In this document: positions 1 through 14,100 of the stretch, piece after piece | How positions within the stretch are numbered: the first letter of the stretch is position 1 | Layout of the letters: each line of letters starts with the position of its first letter | Source of the DNA: Balanoglossus misakiensis | Lineage: Eukaryota; Hemichordata | DNA length: 64,000 bases | Assembly (NCBI GenBank): GCA_040954595.2 | Contig: CM082579.2 | Location: 11,222,001-11,286,000, forward strand | Direction: 5' to 3' | Notes under the pieces: model-generated | What the model was told of the DNA's origin: nothing | Databases searched by the model: none | What the model saw: only the letters and a program-made list of their open reading frames with translations | Made by a program: the position numbers and the translations under genes

Positions 1-150
1 ATAAACAACGCGAGAGCCAAAAAAACAACAAATTGTTGTGAAAGAACAATGTGTCAAATAGAATTTTTTTCGGAGATAAGAGAACCCAAAAAATAATCGT
101 TGCAAAAGTCTCTGCTGTTGATATCGCGAAAAATTTCCCGTTTTACAGTA
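1..150. mobile_element. TA-flanked MITE, copy A1 (cut by window edge)
   Basis: Right part of the family seen at 7308-7515: GATATCGCGAAAAATTT and a terminal GTTTTACAG followed by TA. The left end lies outside the window. Confidence 0.65.
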
Positions 151-374
151 TATAGGAGCTAATAGAGAGCAAAGACACCTTAACCCAGTTAAGACTGCTA
201 CTTCTGGGTCTATACAACCTGATTAAACTCAGGTGTAGAGTTGGGCGGTAATCTGTTCTCGTTGTACGTGCCACAATACATATGAACCTATGCCATAAAG
301 GATCTTGTTTTAGCGAATGGTTCCATTCGACCAATCAAACTAAGAATATAGGAATAAAATGTGTAGAATCTTAC

Positions 375-3300
375 CTCTCTCTGTCCATGATGATTTCTAA
401 AATAGTTTGCGGACTAGGATAGCTGGCAACAGGCAATAACTGAACTAGCAAAGGCACATCTGATGGATTGTAAATTTTGACCTCTTCAATCTGTGGACAA
501 AGAAATTATTGAATGAATGATGCATGGATCTTTTTGCAGTATCACATTTCTGATGAATTTCAATTGACAATGTCATTATGAACTATCATTGATGATTTTA
601 ACCATATTTTCTTGTACATTGTACCGGGTAATCCCTAAAAGCATGCTGAAATAGGAAGCATTTGACTTTCTGACATAATGACACTGAAGTGCCTTTAGAA
701 ATATTCATGCCCTCCTTGTATTTGTTACTGGAAAAAAAGACTGGCATTTGTTATCAAAAACAACAAATAAGAAGGCTCCTTTATAAGACTGAAAGATTTG
801 ACACCACTTACCGAACTGTTTCCAATTTGTGTCAGAGGAAACTGAATATGGTCTTTGCGAAGTAATGATGGCCAGATCAACTGTGCCTCTGCTGGGATGT
901 TGTACCCTTTTACTAAATTAGTGTTTAACCTTAAGGTGATATTTGAACTGCAAGAAAAATCAGACAAAATAACGTCCACATACAATTTTTGTACAATATA
1001 ATTGGCTGCAGAGATGAAAACACACTACAATGAAACGTGTCTAGACTGAACAATGTTTGGACATAGAAAAACACAGTAATAATAGCCACTATTCAGTTAA
1101 GGATGTGAGTGCAGAACGTAAACCGGTAAACTGCTCAGACTTGTGCGCATGTGTCTCTTCATTTCAAAATACGTTGGATCTTTTTCATTTGTGTGAGATG
1201 TTATTGATGTTGTTGTGGACACTAATATGTGCCAGTTTTTAACATGAAGGTAAATATTTCCATGGCAAAGTTTTGGAAAATACCCGTTTTTTGCGTCACA
1301 AATGTTATGCCAATATAAAAGATAGAATTTGAGTAGAGTTGCAACAATTGATAATTTAGCACTATTTTTTTATGCTGATCAATACACAAAGACCTTATCA
1401 AGTGAAATAAAACATAACTCAGATAATGTCAGATGTTGATGATTTTTATGCTGTTCATCTACTGCAGTACAGAAACATCCCAAGGAAAGTGAAACAATAC
1501 ACTTACATGGCATAGCCTGTGTCTTGTATTTCTTGCCAATGACTACGAAACCCTTGATACAGGTCTGTGTCTAAATCCACAATATCAGGTGGTACAGAAA
1601 GACTCTGTATCCACTGAAGGCCATCTGCAAAATAAATCATAAACTCATGGTTTTATGAAAACAATACTGTTGGATAACTCTTCCATATTTCTGTTCTGTG
1701 TATCAAGCTTCTGCTACTCCATGCATGTTTAATCTGTATTGTTATTGAAAATTTAATCCAGATATAAATCTAATTATCATCATTTAAAAAAACCAAGAGT
1801 TGAATTTATCAACTTTTTGTATGCATGTAAGTTGCACAGTTTACTGATGACAATGCAGTTTACATTACACACACAATGTGGACAGATTCAACTCTAGACT
1901 TTTTGATATAATGGCTAGGCTCATGTGTGTGATAAGTACAAGTGAGCTCTGAAAACTGAAATGGACATAATTGTAAAAATTGGAAACTTAGAATAGTCAA
2001 GAAATTTGAGTGTGATCATTGACCAGTGTCATTCGATAGACACTGACATCCTCAAATTTATCTAGTCATCGTCAAAGGATTCAGAATGAGTATTACCTGC
2101 AGATGAAGTAGGCAATCCAACATAACAGTCATCCTGGCAAAGCTGTTTTGCATCATAGAACACTCGTCCAACCTGTTGTGAAAATCAGACCCTTATGTTA
2201 CAATGGCAATCTACTGCCTGTGCAAATTTTATTTGGTGAATCAAGTTGGAATATCCTAATCCATGTTACAGGCTCTGGGCAGGTATCCTACATACCGTAC
2301 ATGTATTAAATTGTGGAATTTCGGACAAATGTACATTTGACTTTGAGATGCTTCCAAAGTAAAGCTATGCATATTTGTGATATCATTGGCCAATGATGCA
2401 AAACTTACTTTATTTTTCTTCATTGGTTCCAGCTCTATATCAGCACCTGATTTTTTGCCACTTTTAAAATAAAATCTTGGGTCCTGTTTTTCAGGCTTGA
2501 TATCCTCCAGTGTCATGGGATGTTTAAAAGAGCTGAGTAAGGTTAAACTTTGATAAACCAGACGACCCTATTCAGAAAAAAATACATTAGCCATTAATAA
2601 AATCAATACGAAGATCAGTGGATGTGTATGACTGGGTAAGTGACTCAATATACGACTTGGTATACACCTCTAATCAAATGGAATGTTGGATATAACCCTC
2701 CAATGAGAGGGAATAATTCTGTTATTCCCTCTAATTAAAGAGATTAATTTGGGTGATCTCTGATTGGCAAAAATTACTTGGGACACTCTCCCCTAAAATT
2801 AGAGGAAATAGTTGAGTGTACATTTTGTTTCATTTTCTACTAGTTAGAAATGTTATGTGAATTGGGTTACCAGCATGTTGTACCATTTTACATACTGACA
2901 AAATCTGCATTTGATGTAACACAGAGATAGTCAGGCACGAACGCACACACAAACTCACTTAGGATGAGTCCCCATAAAAATAGTTCCCCTGCAATAGGTA
3001 AAATTGCCAAAACATAATAACGTCAATTAATGTTACTTCCATAACGAAAGAGTACAAACTTACAGGAAAAGTGGGTCTAAAGTGTATCTCTTCAGGTTTT
3101 GCTTGTAGACTCCCATCTGCAGTTCTCATGATTACAGCAATACTGATCACTTCATATGGAGATTTCAGTAACACCTCACTGATAAACTGCCCTTCCTGGT
3201 TGGGACCAATCACTTCTATTCTAAAAACAGCATAATGATATGGGGGTAGCACCAACTGTAAATAAAAGACATGAAATAACAATTGTTACTACACCTCATC

Positions 3301-6300
3301 TGTGTGCCCTCTAACAAACATAATTTTTAAAAGCCTTGAGTCAATTTGATGTTTTATTAAAAATTCTCTGAGTCAGCCCTACACCTTTGCATGTAGTGTA
3401 GAAAATTTTCTCGAGTCACTAGTGGGTTTGTTGAGTCAGTGGGGTGCCATATGGGCTTAGAGGGCGCACTGCACCTCATATACTACATGTATGTCGTCCT
3501 GGGGATTGGCTGACCCACTTTTAGCAGATCTGTCCCACCCAATATACAAAATGTACTACTTGCTGTTGTACTTACTGGGTCAGTGTTGATTTCAGAGATG
3601 TTATGCACTCTGGAGAGATAAATGCCAGTACCAGGCTCTACACCAAGTAGATCCACTCTTGCCCCATCTATGTTACAACCCCATTCATAGAGAGGAATCT
3701 GCCAATAAAATGAGAAGACACATCAATCACAATAAATACCGTAATTAACTGAATACATTTTGGTGTCAAAGTCATGCCAAGTTCGTTCCCCTCTTTGCCA
3801 TGACAAGTGAAATGTACATGTTCACCTTTGCTCTTGTACATGTAGCTATAGTTACCATGGTAAATTGAGATCTAGCCAATCACAGAAAAAAAGAGTGCCA
3901 CAGTTACAGTATATTCTTTAGAACACTCAAATACGCCATTTCAGCCATACCGGTTTATGGGCGTATGTAACTGTTCTTTCAGTGTGGTCTTGACACAAAC
4001 AAAAACAAGATGCTAAGGTTTACCTCCACAGGATTTTCATTGATGACTGTAAAAGTCATACTTCTCATGTCACCAATACCCATTGTACCAAAATTGATTT
4101 GGTTTCCTTCTGCCGAATGTACGATATACTGCAAAACAAATTTGCATGATTCATGAAATTATGATTATGAGCATTATTGCATATGTACTGAAGATTTTTC
4201 TGTGCTTCACTACTACATAACTTTGGTATTGCCTCTCATCACAGTAAACATGGAGAAAATGTCAGCTGTCAAGCCATCAATCTGGTGCTACAACATACAA
4301 AGCAAGAATTGTGGAATTTATAGAAAAGAAGACATACATACCTGAAGTGTGCCATTGTAGCAGTGTACAGGGATAGTAAATACAGATGCATTTGTATTGA
4401 GACGCAATGCCGTCGAAAGACGCAACGATGTTGAGCTGTTGAATCGAATTTTTAAAGACACATCTGTTTCTTCTGGTGCTATGAAAATAGGACCATTAAA
4501 ATTTTCAATCTGAAAAGACAAAATGTGATAAATTTTTTATCTGACTTGTAAAATCCACAGCAATCTAGCAAGTACAGATGAACACATGTATTGTGTAGAC
4601 ATCATTGTGTGCATTTAAAGCCAGGGAAAGATGGTCTTTTTTTCTTAATGTTTGACCACCCTGGTTTCGGTGTGCATGTGAAGTACTACAAATTACAAAC
4701 AATTATGATTTCTACATATTACTTTCCTTGAACTTAAATGTTGTTTTTTAACAATTATTCCACATTCTACATGAAAAGTAACATTCATTATTCCTCAAGA
4801 CTGGTGGTTTGTTCTTTAGCTGTTGGCAACTATCTACACCTCTGTCATTGATGAGGAATATTAATATCACCAGAATATACTCACAGAGAAAATATGGCTC
4901 ACATCCTCTGGCACACTGACATCATAAATAACCAGAGCAAAATTGAAGAGATTTGTCAGTGTCAATTCACGCACAACTGGTTCATATGGTGGTTGGCCTA
5001 TGTAAAACATAGTACTGTCTTTGTTGTAACTGAGAGTACTGCAAAAGAAGCAAATATGCAAAAATGTAATTGACATCATCATAGGCGTGAAACACACTTT
5101 GACAAGATGATACTATCAAAGCCATTCCAAACAGTTTTAGATAGTTTGACAAGGCTGCCAGAACTAGGTAGACATAGCCATCTATCACCACGCATTTGCC
5201 CAGTCTTTTTTCCACAGTTATGATAGAACTTCTGAAAATTTTTGTATTTTTCAAATAATGATTATAAAACAAACCAAATTCATGCAGTAACGAATATATT
5301 TTTTTAAGACCGGTAACACTGAACATTTACTCACCCTTGTAAAACATATGCTTGATATGGTATTTGAAGCCTGTAATTTTTCTCTTTCGTTTTGATAATT
5401 ATTTTTCCAGACCAATGTCGTGAATTTGTAGCTTTTGATGGGTGAAATGTTACATCTGCAACCTTTGTATGTTTTTCTGGTGATTTTAATACCAATGGTT
5501 TGAAATCAATAGTGACTGCTTCATTTACCCTGACCAATGTAACACTCTGTGAATTGAAAAAAAAGGATATATTGTTACGCACAGATTATCTGAACACTGG
5601 GTGGCCTTTTGTGAAACAAAATTCTTATTGATATGGTCACCATTCACTGTCAATGGCCAGTTTGTGTTGATTCTGAGATTCTGAGCAACAACAATTGCTA
5701 TACTTTCTGCAAAAGTCAATATTGCTTTGAATGATGTTGCATAGTCTACGGTTAGATGTACCAAAGTCTACTAGAAGACTGTCAAAAGCTTGGTATTTTT
5801 CCCTGTTGGATCAAGACAAAGAAAATCAGCCTGTTTCAAAACTGGTGTGTGGAGGAAGGAAGGTCTAGCCAATCACTTCATTTGTCATCAACAATGTAAG
5901 AATCATACACATAGCGGACACAAGTTGGAACATCAAATATTTGTAGCGTCAGGAGTGACTGATGCACACAAAACAAAGAGGAGATGAAAATGGTACAGCT
6001 GAGCTGCCCCTTTTATCATTATTTTTCAACACCACCATTTTGTCAAAGAAGGCAGACTCACAAATAGTAACACAAAACTTACTGTGATATGAACAGGCTT
6101 TTGTCCTGTGTTTATCAAATAAATCTGTACAGTTCTCGGTTCATCTAGGGTCCGTAATGTTCCAAAATCAAGCATTTCCAAAGACGAATAAATACCAGGT
6201 GCTGCAAAAAAAGATAGGTCGTAGTAATTATTTGTGCAATTCAATACAAACACAGAGAGATTGATCTCGTACTTGTAGTTGAATAACTGTGATTTGTTTG

Positions 6301-8199
6301 CATGATATATTTTCATAAGTAACATATACACACAACAGGTCTATGTTCAAGTTCAACATAAACTAAAAGTCAGTATGATGTCTACACTTTCAGACATGAA
6401 TGCTACTTTTATTTTGGTCATTGCAGTGGAGTATTGGGGCTTCCAACTTCCAAAATGCCACATGGAAACCTCTGGCAACCAAGTGTCTTCCCCAGGATTT
6501 TCTGGCAGAGTGCTGTAGTGGCTAATTTACATAACAATATGGATAAGTGTATCTCTGGGGAGAACACTGAAGACCACCCCTAACTTCAAATTTCTCACGG
6601 ATATCTTTTAGTCAGCATCATAATCTCACATCAATATTTGGAAACTCACTTCATTCCACAAATATCAATACTTTTTATACCTTGATGTCAAGTATGCATG
6701 TGCAACTACAATGTACAAGGCATATTGATTGCCACAGGAATTCATTGTAATCAGAGTGTGACATTCTGACCAAGACACCAATGTAGGTCATTCTCACTAA
6801 AATACCGAGACACGTCTCTATGAAAATCTTCAGTAGCATTGCAATCGGCAATGTGCGAATAAAGCCAACCAATCTGTCCCATGTGTATCAACATGCCATT
6901 TTGTGAAGTTTCTATCTGACCATGCAAGATGGGCAGGCAATCACTTGCATGAATTGTGTGTCTTCTCCACATTGACTTGATTTGAATGTAATATTATGAA
7001 AATGTGCAAAAAGATGCAGCTGCTGACATTTATAGAATGATTGACATGCATGAGGTTACAACAGTGTCAACATTGCAACTTCCGCAATACAAGTCGGTTT
7101 GCAAAATGATGGCATTACAGTAAAACCTGTCTACACAGAACCCTGTCTAATCTGGAAACCTGTCTATACCGAACACATTTTCCAGTACCTTTGACATAGA
7201 AGCACATGTTAAAGAACCTTTATAAACCGGACATCTCTACAAACCGAACAGTTTCTTCAGTTTCTTTGGTGTTCGGTTTAGACAGGTTTTACTGTATATG
7301 TAGAATACTGTAAAACACTTTATTTTCGCGAGCAATTAATTTTCGCCAAAGACGCGAGAGCCAAAATAGCGTGAAAATAAAAAGTCACGTAAATTGTTTT
7401 TGAAGATAACGATGCAGTGACTGAAATAAGAGAACGCGAAAATTAATACTCGCGAAACAGTGGCCTCACTCGATATCGCGAAAAATTTAACTCGCGAAAA
7501 TAAAGTGTTTTACAGAAATTGCAGTAAATATAGGCTTACCCGATGAGACTTCAACTTCCACAGGAAGAATGACAAACTCTTCTTCCTCCTCAGTCTGGTT
7601 TGTTTTTATCCTTATAAAGGCTGTATGATTACTTTCAACACGCCCAACAAAGCTGGCCCTCATGACAGACTTGGTCTGAAAAGGTGGGATTTCCTACAAA
7701 ACAGAAATTGTACAAAACTTTTATTTTCATTTCAACGCACAATGTGCCAACAAGAATGTATGTAAACTTGAAATAGAATGCACGATTCAAAACGTCTAAG
7801 TGGTATAATCACTTAACAAATATATTTTTTTTTCAATTACCTTAGTACTACTAACAAGCGTTTCAAAGCCCAAAGCATAACGATTGTGTTTCAATCCCCA
7901 CCCATGATGATTTCTGTAAACTCAGTTAGAATGAGTTTCTCAGAATGAATGAATGAATGAATGAATGAATGAATGAATGAACAAATGAACGAATGAGCAA
8001 AGCTGATGTGATTTCACTTTACTCAGCCCAAAGATCTTACTGAGAGAAATAAAGTGTTGTGTTTATTGATGTTTCAGTGACTAAAAACTGAGTAAATTGT
8101 AGTGTTGAAACTACTCACCCAGAATGACTGTGAAGCCTCTCTTTCTCCAGTGGGTAACTCCAAATGTAAATCTCCACCACTAGAATACATCTCTGTAAC
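375..8199 (-). CDS. TMEM131: TMEM131 lumenal beta-sandwich (Ig/ASH-like) region
   Basis: Fourteen exons from 8119-8199 down to 375-490 encode residues about 231-867. The segment is rich in short beta-strand patterns with repeated 'N-x-G/N-P' turns (for example LINTGQKPVHIT, TVINENPVE, IYNPSDVP), as expected of the tandem Ig-like/ASH-like modules of the TMEM131 lumenal part. Several N-x-S/T sites occur (NHT, NQT, NSS, NAS, NGT, NIT), consistent with a glycosylated lumenal chain. The last exon ends in phase 2 at a GTAAG donor (374-370), so more coding sequence follows outside the window. Confidence 0.85.
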
Positions 8200-11100
8200 C
8201 TGCAAATTCACACAAGACAATTCATTCAATATCTGAGTACTCCTATTTTTTGAAAGACTTCTCAGTGCAAACCAGGCAACATCACAAAGGACTATGTACA
8301 TCTCAAAATATGCACATTATTTTATTTCTAGACTATAATATATGCAAGTGAACCTCCACAAAGCAAATGACTAATCCAGGTCTGCTCTCAACTTCGATAT
8401 AAGATGACTGTGCTAGGGAATTGGCTTGAGCGAAGATTAGTTTTAAATGACAAAAAAATTATCACAATCATTCAAAACTTCCAATTTCATAATAAAATTC
8501 ATACAAAATTCTTCACAAATTCTGATTTCCACCACCTGTATCCTAAATTACACAAATCAGATTTTAAAACTCCTGATGACATACATACATACATACCTGT
8601 ATTGTCTGACTGAATGGATTGTGCATATTGATAAGTGGTGAAAAACTTGTATTTACAGGTACCCTGGCCCCTAAAAACGGTCTTAATCTGTACGGATTGG
8701 GTATCCCAACACCAAACACCTACAACAAAGTCAAACATCAGGCTGGGTAAGATTTCTGAGTTTATAGAATGTAAACATATAGGTACATGTAGTAGCGATA
8801 CCAGATCAAATTGGTGAAATTATGAAAATTCATACATGTACGTAAAAGTACTTTATCCTTAAGATATTTTACACCGCAGGGGGGGGGGGGATGTTCAGAA
8901 AATTGCCAGTCCTCCAAACTTTTCAATTCTTTGCTATAATTAATTCTGTAGTCTTTTTGAAAACAGAAGAAACGGGATGTTCCCCATCTTGTGTTCATAA
9001 AAATCACTACTTTAATTTTCCCCCTTAAACCTAACAGTAACACAGAGAATTGCAGCCATTTTGAATTTCAAATTTCACACAATTTTGCTGTATCATCCAA
9101 AATTTTGCATGGTGACCCCAATTTTTATTCTCCATTTTAAGACAGAATAATCTTAAAGGAGAAGATAAGTCCAGCTGATTTCTACACAATGTGCTAGCTT
9201 AGAGGTCACTTTTTTACAAAAACGGGTGAAAATTTGCAGAATTTCCATTATGGCACTTACTTACTGTATTTGAATCATGGGAAAATGTGGCAGACTTGAC
9301 TTCTGCTCAAAATGTGGGTGATACCATTTTTTGATAGGTGTCACTGCACACCAGGCTGGGTGCATTTGCATAACTATTGTTTGTACTCATACTGATATTC
9401 ATCTAATATTAAAATCTAATATGGTATCAGTTGGCAATTACCTGGTATGGATACAATCCCCTATTGGTATGAATGTATAATGAATTTTCTGCATTGCCAA
9501 CAATTCTTGCTAAAAACACCACATCAAATGTTGTATTTCCACCCGGAGGTACTAACTGCAAAGTCACAAGAAACAAACACTCAATTAAATGCAAGCACTC
9601 AATCAACAATAAAATATCAAAATTTATCAAGAGATTTACCCAGTATTAAATGTACCTGGGCAAAGTCAATGTTATTGCATTAAAATAAATGCAGTGTTTT
9701 CCTAATAAAGTGTCAAATATGCATAATAGAAATTAGTGTTACACTGATGACTTGTTACTGGTCTCTGGTTTGTTATGAATATGTAAAATGCTTATATAAC
9801 ACACTGGCATGATTGGAGGTTAAAGGTCAGATCATTAGACTAATTTCTCACAAACACCAATTCTTTATACAATGTATATAAACCATCTTGAGTTTTGCAG
9901 CTCTCTTGGAAAAATGAATGTCAATAAGTGTATATACAAACCTTGTCTTGAAAAAAAGATGAGTGGAAATGTGGTGTATTGCCTGATATTGATAACATTC
10001 TAATATTGTTTTCTGGATGAGGATTGTGAATAACAACTGTTTCTATTTTTGGCATACCAATAGGCCTGCAGAAAGAACATATATGTACAGTTTTTTGCAA
10101 GGTGTATACAAACATCAGTAAAAGCTGGTCATTGGTTGTATTGCTGAACAGAAACCCTGGTCATGCCCAAATCTCACCAGTTTTGCACAATAACACAGGT
10201 TATAAATTTGTATTCAAGTTCAGATTAGAATTCATTTGTCAACAATAACAGTGGTTACTAAACTGTAAACAGCTACAGGCTGTGTTGACAGGCAGAATAC
10301 TGGGCATTTTAGCATGCTATAAAATTCCGCACTGAATCCTAACTAAGTACCAGGGTGTATAATTTTACTTAAATGTTCTTTTCAACTGATGAGTCCTCAT
10401 CAATGGGAAGGCAAGACACCCACAGCAATTGTGGACTCAAAATCCAAGACATCCATTTTTTACTATCACAATTGGGGGAAAACTCCTTTTCATAATTTAA
10501 TATCTTGAAATAATAGAAAGATACACACATACTGAGAACATAAAAGGTTCAATAATAGCTGCATACTTACTGTTCTCCAAAATCTAACATTGATGGTTCA
10601 ATAATAATACCTCCACTACCAGGCTGCCTGATACTATCAACATTTTTCCCATTACTGTATAAAGAGAAAACAAAAATAGCAAAAGTTATCATACTTTGAA
10701 TTCATCTAACTGAGACAATCCTTCGAAAAATGCAAACCATTTTAAAGGAGCCTCTCTGAGACAAAAAAATGGCTCAAACTGAGGAAATAAGGGAATAGGG
10801 TAATTAAGTGATTAATTCTATTTATAATATTAATGATCATCTGCAGTATAATCTATATTGAAGACAAATTCATTTTCATTTCACTAGTGATCATAGATGC
10901 AGTACATACTAAGAATCATCTTTTGTAAATGTTACATTATAAACCCACATATAAGACAGTAACAACAAAAGGGGAGCCAACACGTTGACATCTTTTGTCA
11001 ATATTGAAAATGACTGCATCTATGCATCTATTGTGGCCACAGCCACTGCTTATATCAAGTGGTCATAATGCAAGGTTTTTTAATGCACCTGTTAGTTTGG

Positions 11101-14100
11101 TTGAACTGAAAATGGATGGATTGATCAAGGGCGAGTTACATGTATACATCTGGCAAAATATGCACAAATTGATTGAGCAACATTTTTAAAGTACACATTT
11201 TTCTGTGATTCACATTCTAACAGTACCAGTACACTTAAATAAATGGTGGACAACATGATAGTACCAGGCACTTTTGAGTCCTGGATGGGAGCAGGCCTTC
11301 ACTGACTTGCATGGGAAGCATCAGTTAGTATCCTCAAAAATATAACAAATAAACAATACTGAATTTTGCATGTACATTTTATATGAAGCAAGTGGCAACA
11401 CAATCAAAGAACTTTCAAATTCCAAGGAACTTTCAAGAAACCTCAAAGAGGAAGACTTCTTGAAGAAAACATTGATCAGTAGTGGTGATTGTTAACATAA
11501 AATTCTCCAGTGTACACTGAAAACACAGCATACAATGTAGTTGTAATGTGATGGAAGACATTATCTGAAAAACTGTGTCCTCAATATTTTGTCCTCAGCT
11601 TGAGACCGGCTGATTTACACTTAGTGTGCCTTCTAACAAACAAATTTTTAAAACCTTAGTCAAATTGAGGATTTCTAAAAGATTTCTCTGAGTCAGCCCT
11701 ATACCTGTGCATGTACTGTGGAAAATGTTCTTGAGTCACCAGTGAGTTTGTTGAGTTTTAGTGGCAAGTCATATACATGTAGGCTTAATAGAGGGCACAA
11801 CGTATTGCACTGTATATTGTATTACATTTGGCAGGTCAAAGGTCACAGACTAAACGTGTCTCCCTGTATTGGGATGCGTGTCTGCGCATATACATATACG
11901 GAAAGTTATTGTACAACTCCAGTGCCCTAGGTTACGACACAAGGTGTATAATAACATATCATACTGGAAGAAGCAAATTCAATGTATGGCATATTATATT
12001 CAAAATTAACAATTCCAAACTGAAAAGCACAATATAGTCAAATTTACAAATTAAGTACACAGGTCATACAGGCGAAAACCAGCATAGATTGAGTGACAAC
12101 TTAATTATACCTGACTCAACATGGTATAAGACATATCCAATACACTTTTTCTTCTCCATCAAAATAGCAGACACAATGGCTATAGGTTCTTTTCTGACTT
12201 TTGCCCCAATACTTTTCTGAGATTTCTCAGTTTGCCAAGCATGTACTTACATAGATACACACCATAAATATATTAGGCACTCTGTCCAAGAGGAACTTTC
12301 ATTTCAGAAAAGGGTTTTCTACTGGGCATACAAGGTGTGTGTCACATGAATGATATATTTGTGGTACTTATAAAGGATTCTTGACAAATAAATAATTAGG
12401 GTGAAAACCATGAGGTTACACATCACTGCATTTTCTCATTTATCATTACAACAGATAATTACATGCCTACTTTTGTTGTATTAGTTGATGTATGATGATA
12501 GCTCTTATTACTTTGTTTTGCAGGCTATTTCACAGGTTCACATAAAGGTCAGAAATATAATGAAATTTGGCAGTGGGGGGAAACAGGGAGCTTGTTGCTT
12601 ACTCAAGTTTTCCCATGATTCCATGGAACGGTCAACCGAAACAGCCATAGCTGTTGATTATAGTGTTATAAATGCATACTGTTTACGTAGATCATGTTCC
12701 TCGAAATATGTGTGACAGTTTGACCATTAATTTTTTTATGTTTATGACCATCATTGGTTTTCTCCAGTGCTGTGGGGAATGACTGGTGTGTGAATGGAAC
12801 ATAAGCCTGCCTTCAAATACTGTGATTATCACGCATTTCTTCCTAGGTGATAAATATGTTAATTTTTTCCACGCTTTTAACTGCCTACTATGCAATTTAC
12901 ACCAAAAAAATTCTGAATACCTATTGATGTACGCAAAGAAAAAAAAACTTTATTGAATCACTGCACTTAAGTTTTGGATTTCAACTTGAGATTGAGATCA
13001 TAAGCTTCACTGCTAATATATTTTTACCTAAGGTTTTTGCACCATTGGCTGGTGATGTCACTTCACAGGTCAACTTGAAAATGTCTCAGATTCAGCTCCA
13101 ACAAAATATTTTGTCCACATTTTTCAAAATTTCAGAAGGTAACACACAAGATACATGTAACTGTTCAGAGCCCCTGGCATGGATTAGGTTATCTGTCTAT
13201 TCAGTAAAAATGTTTTTTTTTTTTTTTGAAAAGGCAAACATCCAACTTGTTATTCTGAAAAAAATTGATACAATACAATACAGGTACCTGTAACACAACT
13301 TACAAAAGTGTAAAGTATACCATCAACGAGCACTGAGGCAAGAAAGGTCAATACACTGGACTGGACTACCAGCAATGTTTTAAAGTGTATTCCAAACAGT
13401 AATAAAACCAACAGACATACGCTGATTAAAATGTGCTAAAAATGTATTTCATGCAATTACACAGAAACATTTATTTTATATTCCTGATTAGGGTATGAGT
13501 GTCTGTTCTGAAAGGCTATTAAATACAACGGTGATGCCAAATATGATGCAGTTATCAATATTATTTTCAATAAAACAAGTCAAGGTATTATTCACTGGAA
13601 ATTAATTGATGGCCAAATCATCTTTACATATACATTTGTAACTGCAAACAGATATAACACAGAACATTTAGTAGAATGCACACCCACAAAAAAAGGAATT
13701 TTCACCTTTCCCCATGAATTTCAGCTATACATGTTTGTAAATAACACACATACAATTTAATATCCAGGCATTATTTTTGAGCAAGCTGGTTGGTGAAAAG
13801 AAAACTCTTAACAAACAGGATGAAAGCCTTGAGAGAAAATAAACATCATCATCATCATCAACAACTACAAGGATACATGACTACAATTCACAACTGTTAA
13901 TTCACAATCTTATTGTAATTTTTTCCCCACCGGCTATAAATTTCTTTCACAGATATCTATTTTGTTTCTATTTTTTTTTTTTTTTTACAAAATTATGAGT
14001 GGCAGGAGAAACCTAGATGAAAACACAATGCAATAAACAAATGTCACAAAGGTCAATTAGCCAAAATACATTTTCACACGAGTTTGGAGTCAGGGTACAT

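Larger units (their letters stand above)
491..10570 (-). other. TMEM131 introns 4-20
   Basis: Seventeen introns of roughly 210-1340 bp, mostly 300-560 bp. Apart from the elements listed separately (D1, A2, B1, the possible SINE and repeat F1) they hold only AT-rich unique sequence. Longest is 6202-7539, enlarged by the neighbouring MITEs B1 and A2. A stretch in 8720-9441 (9120-9360) looks like diverged repeat but has no second copy here. Confidence 0.7.
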
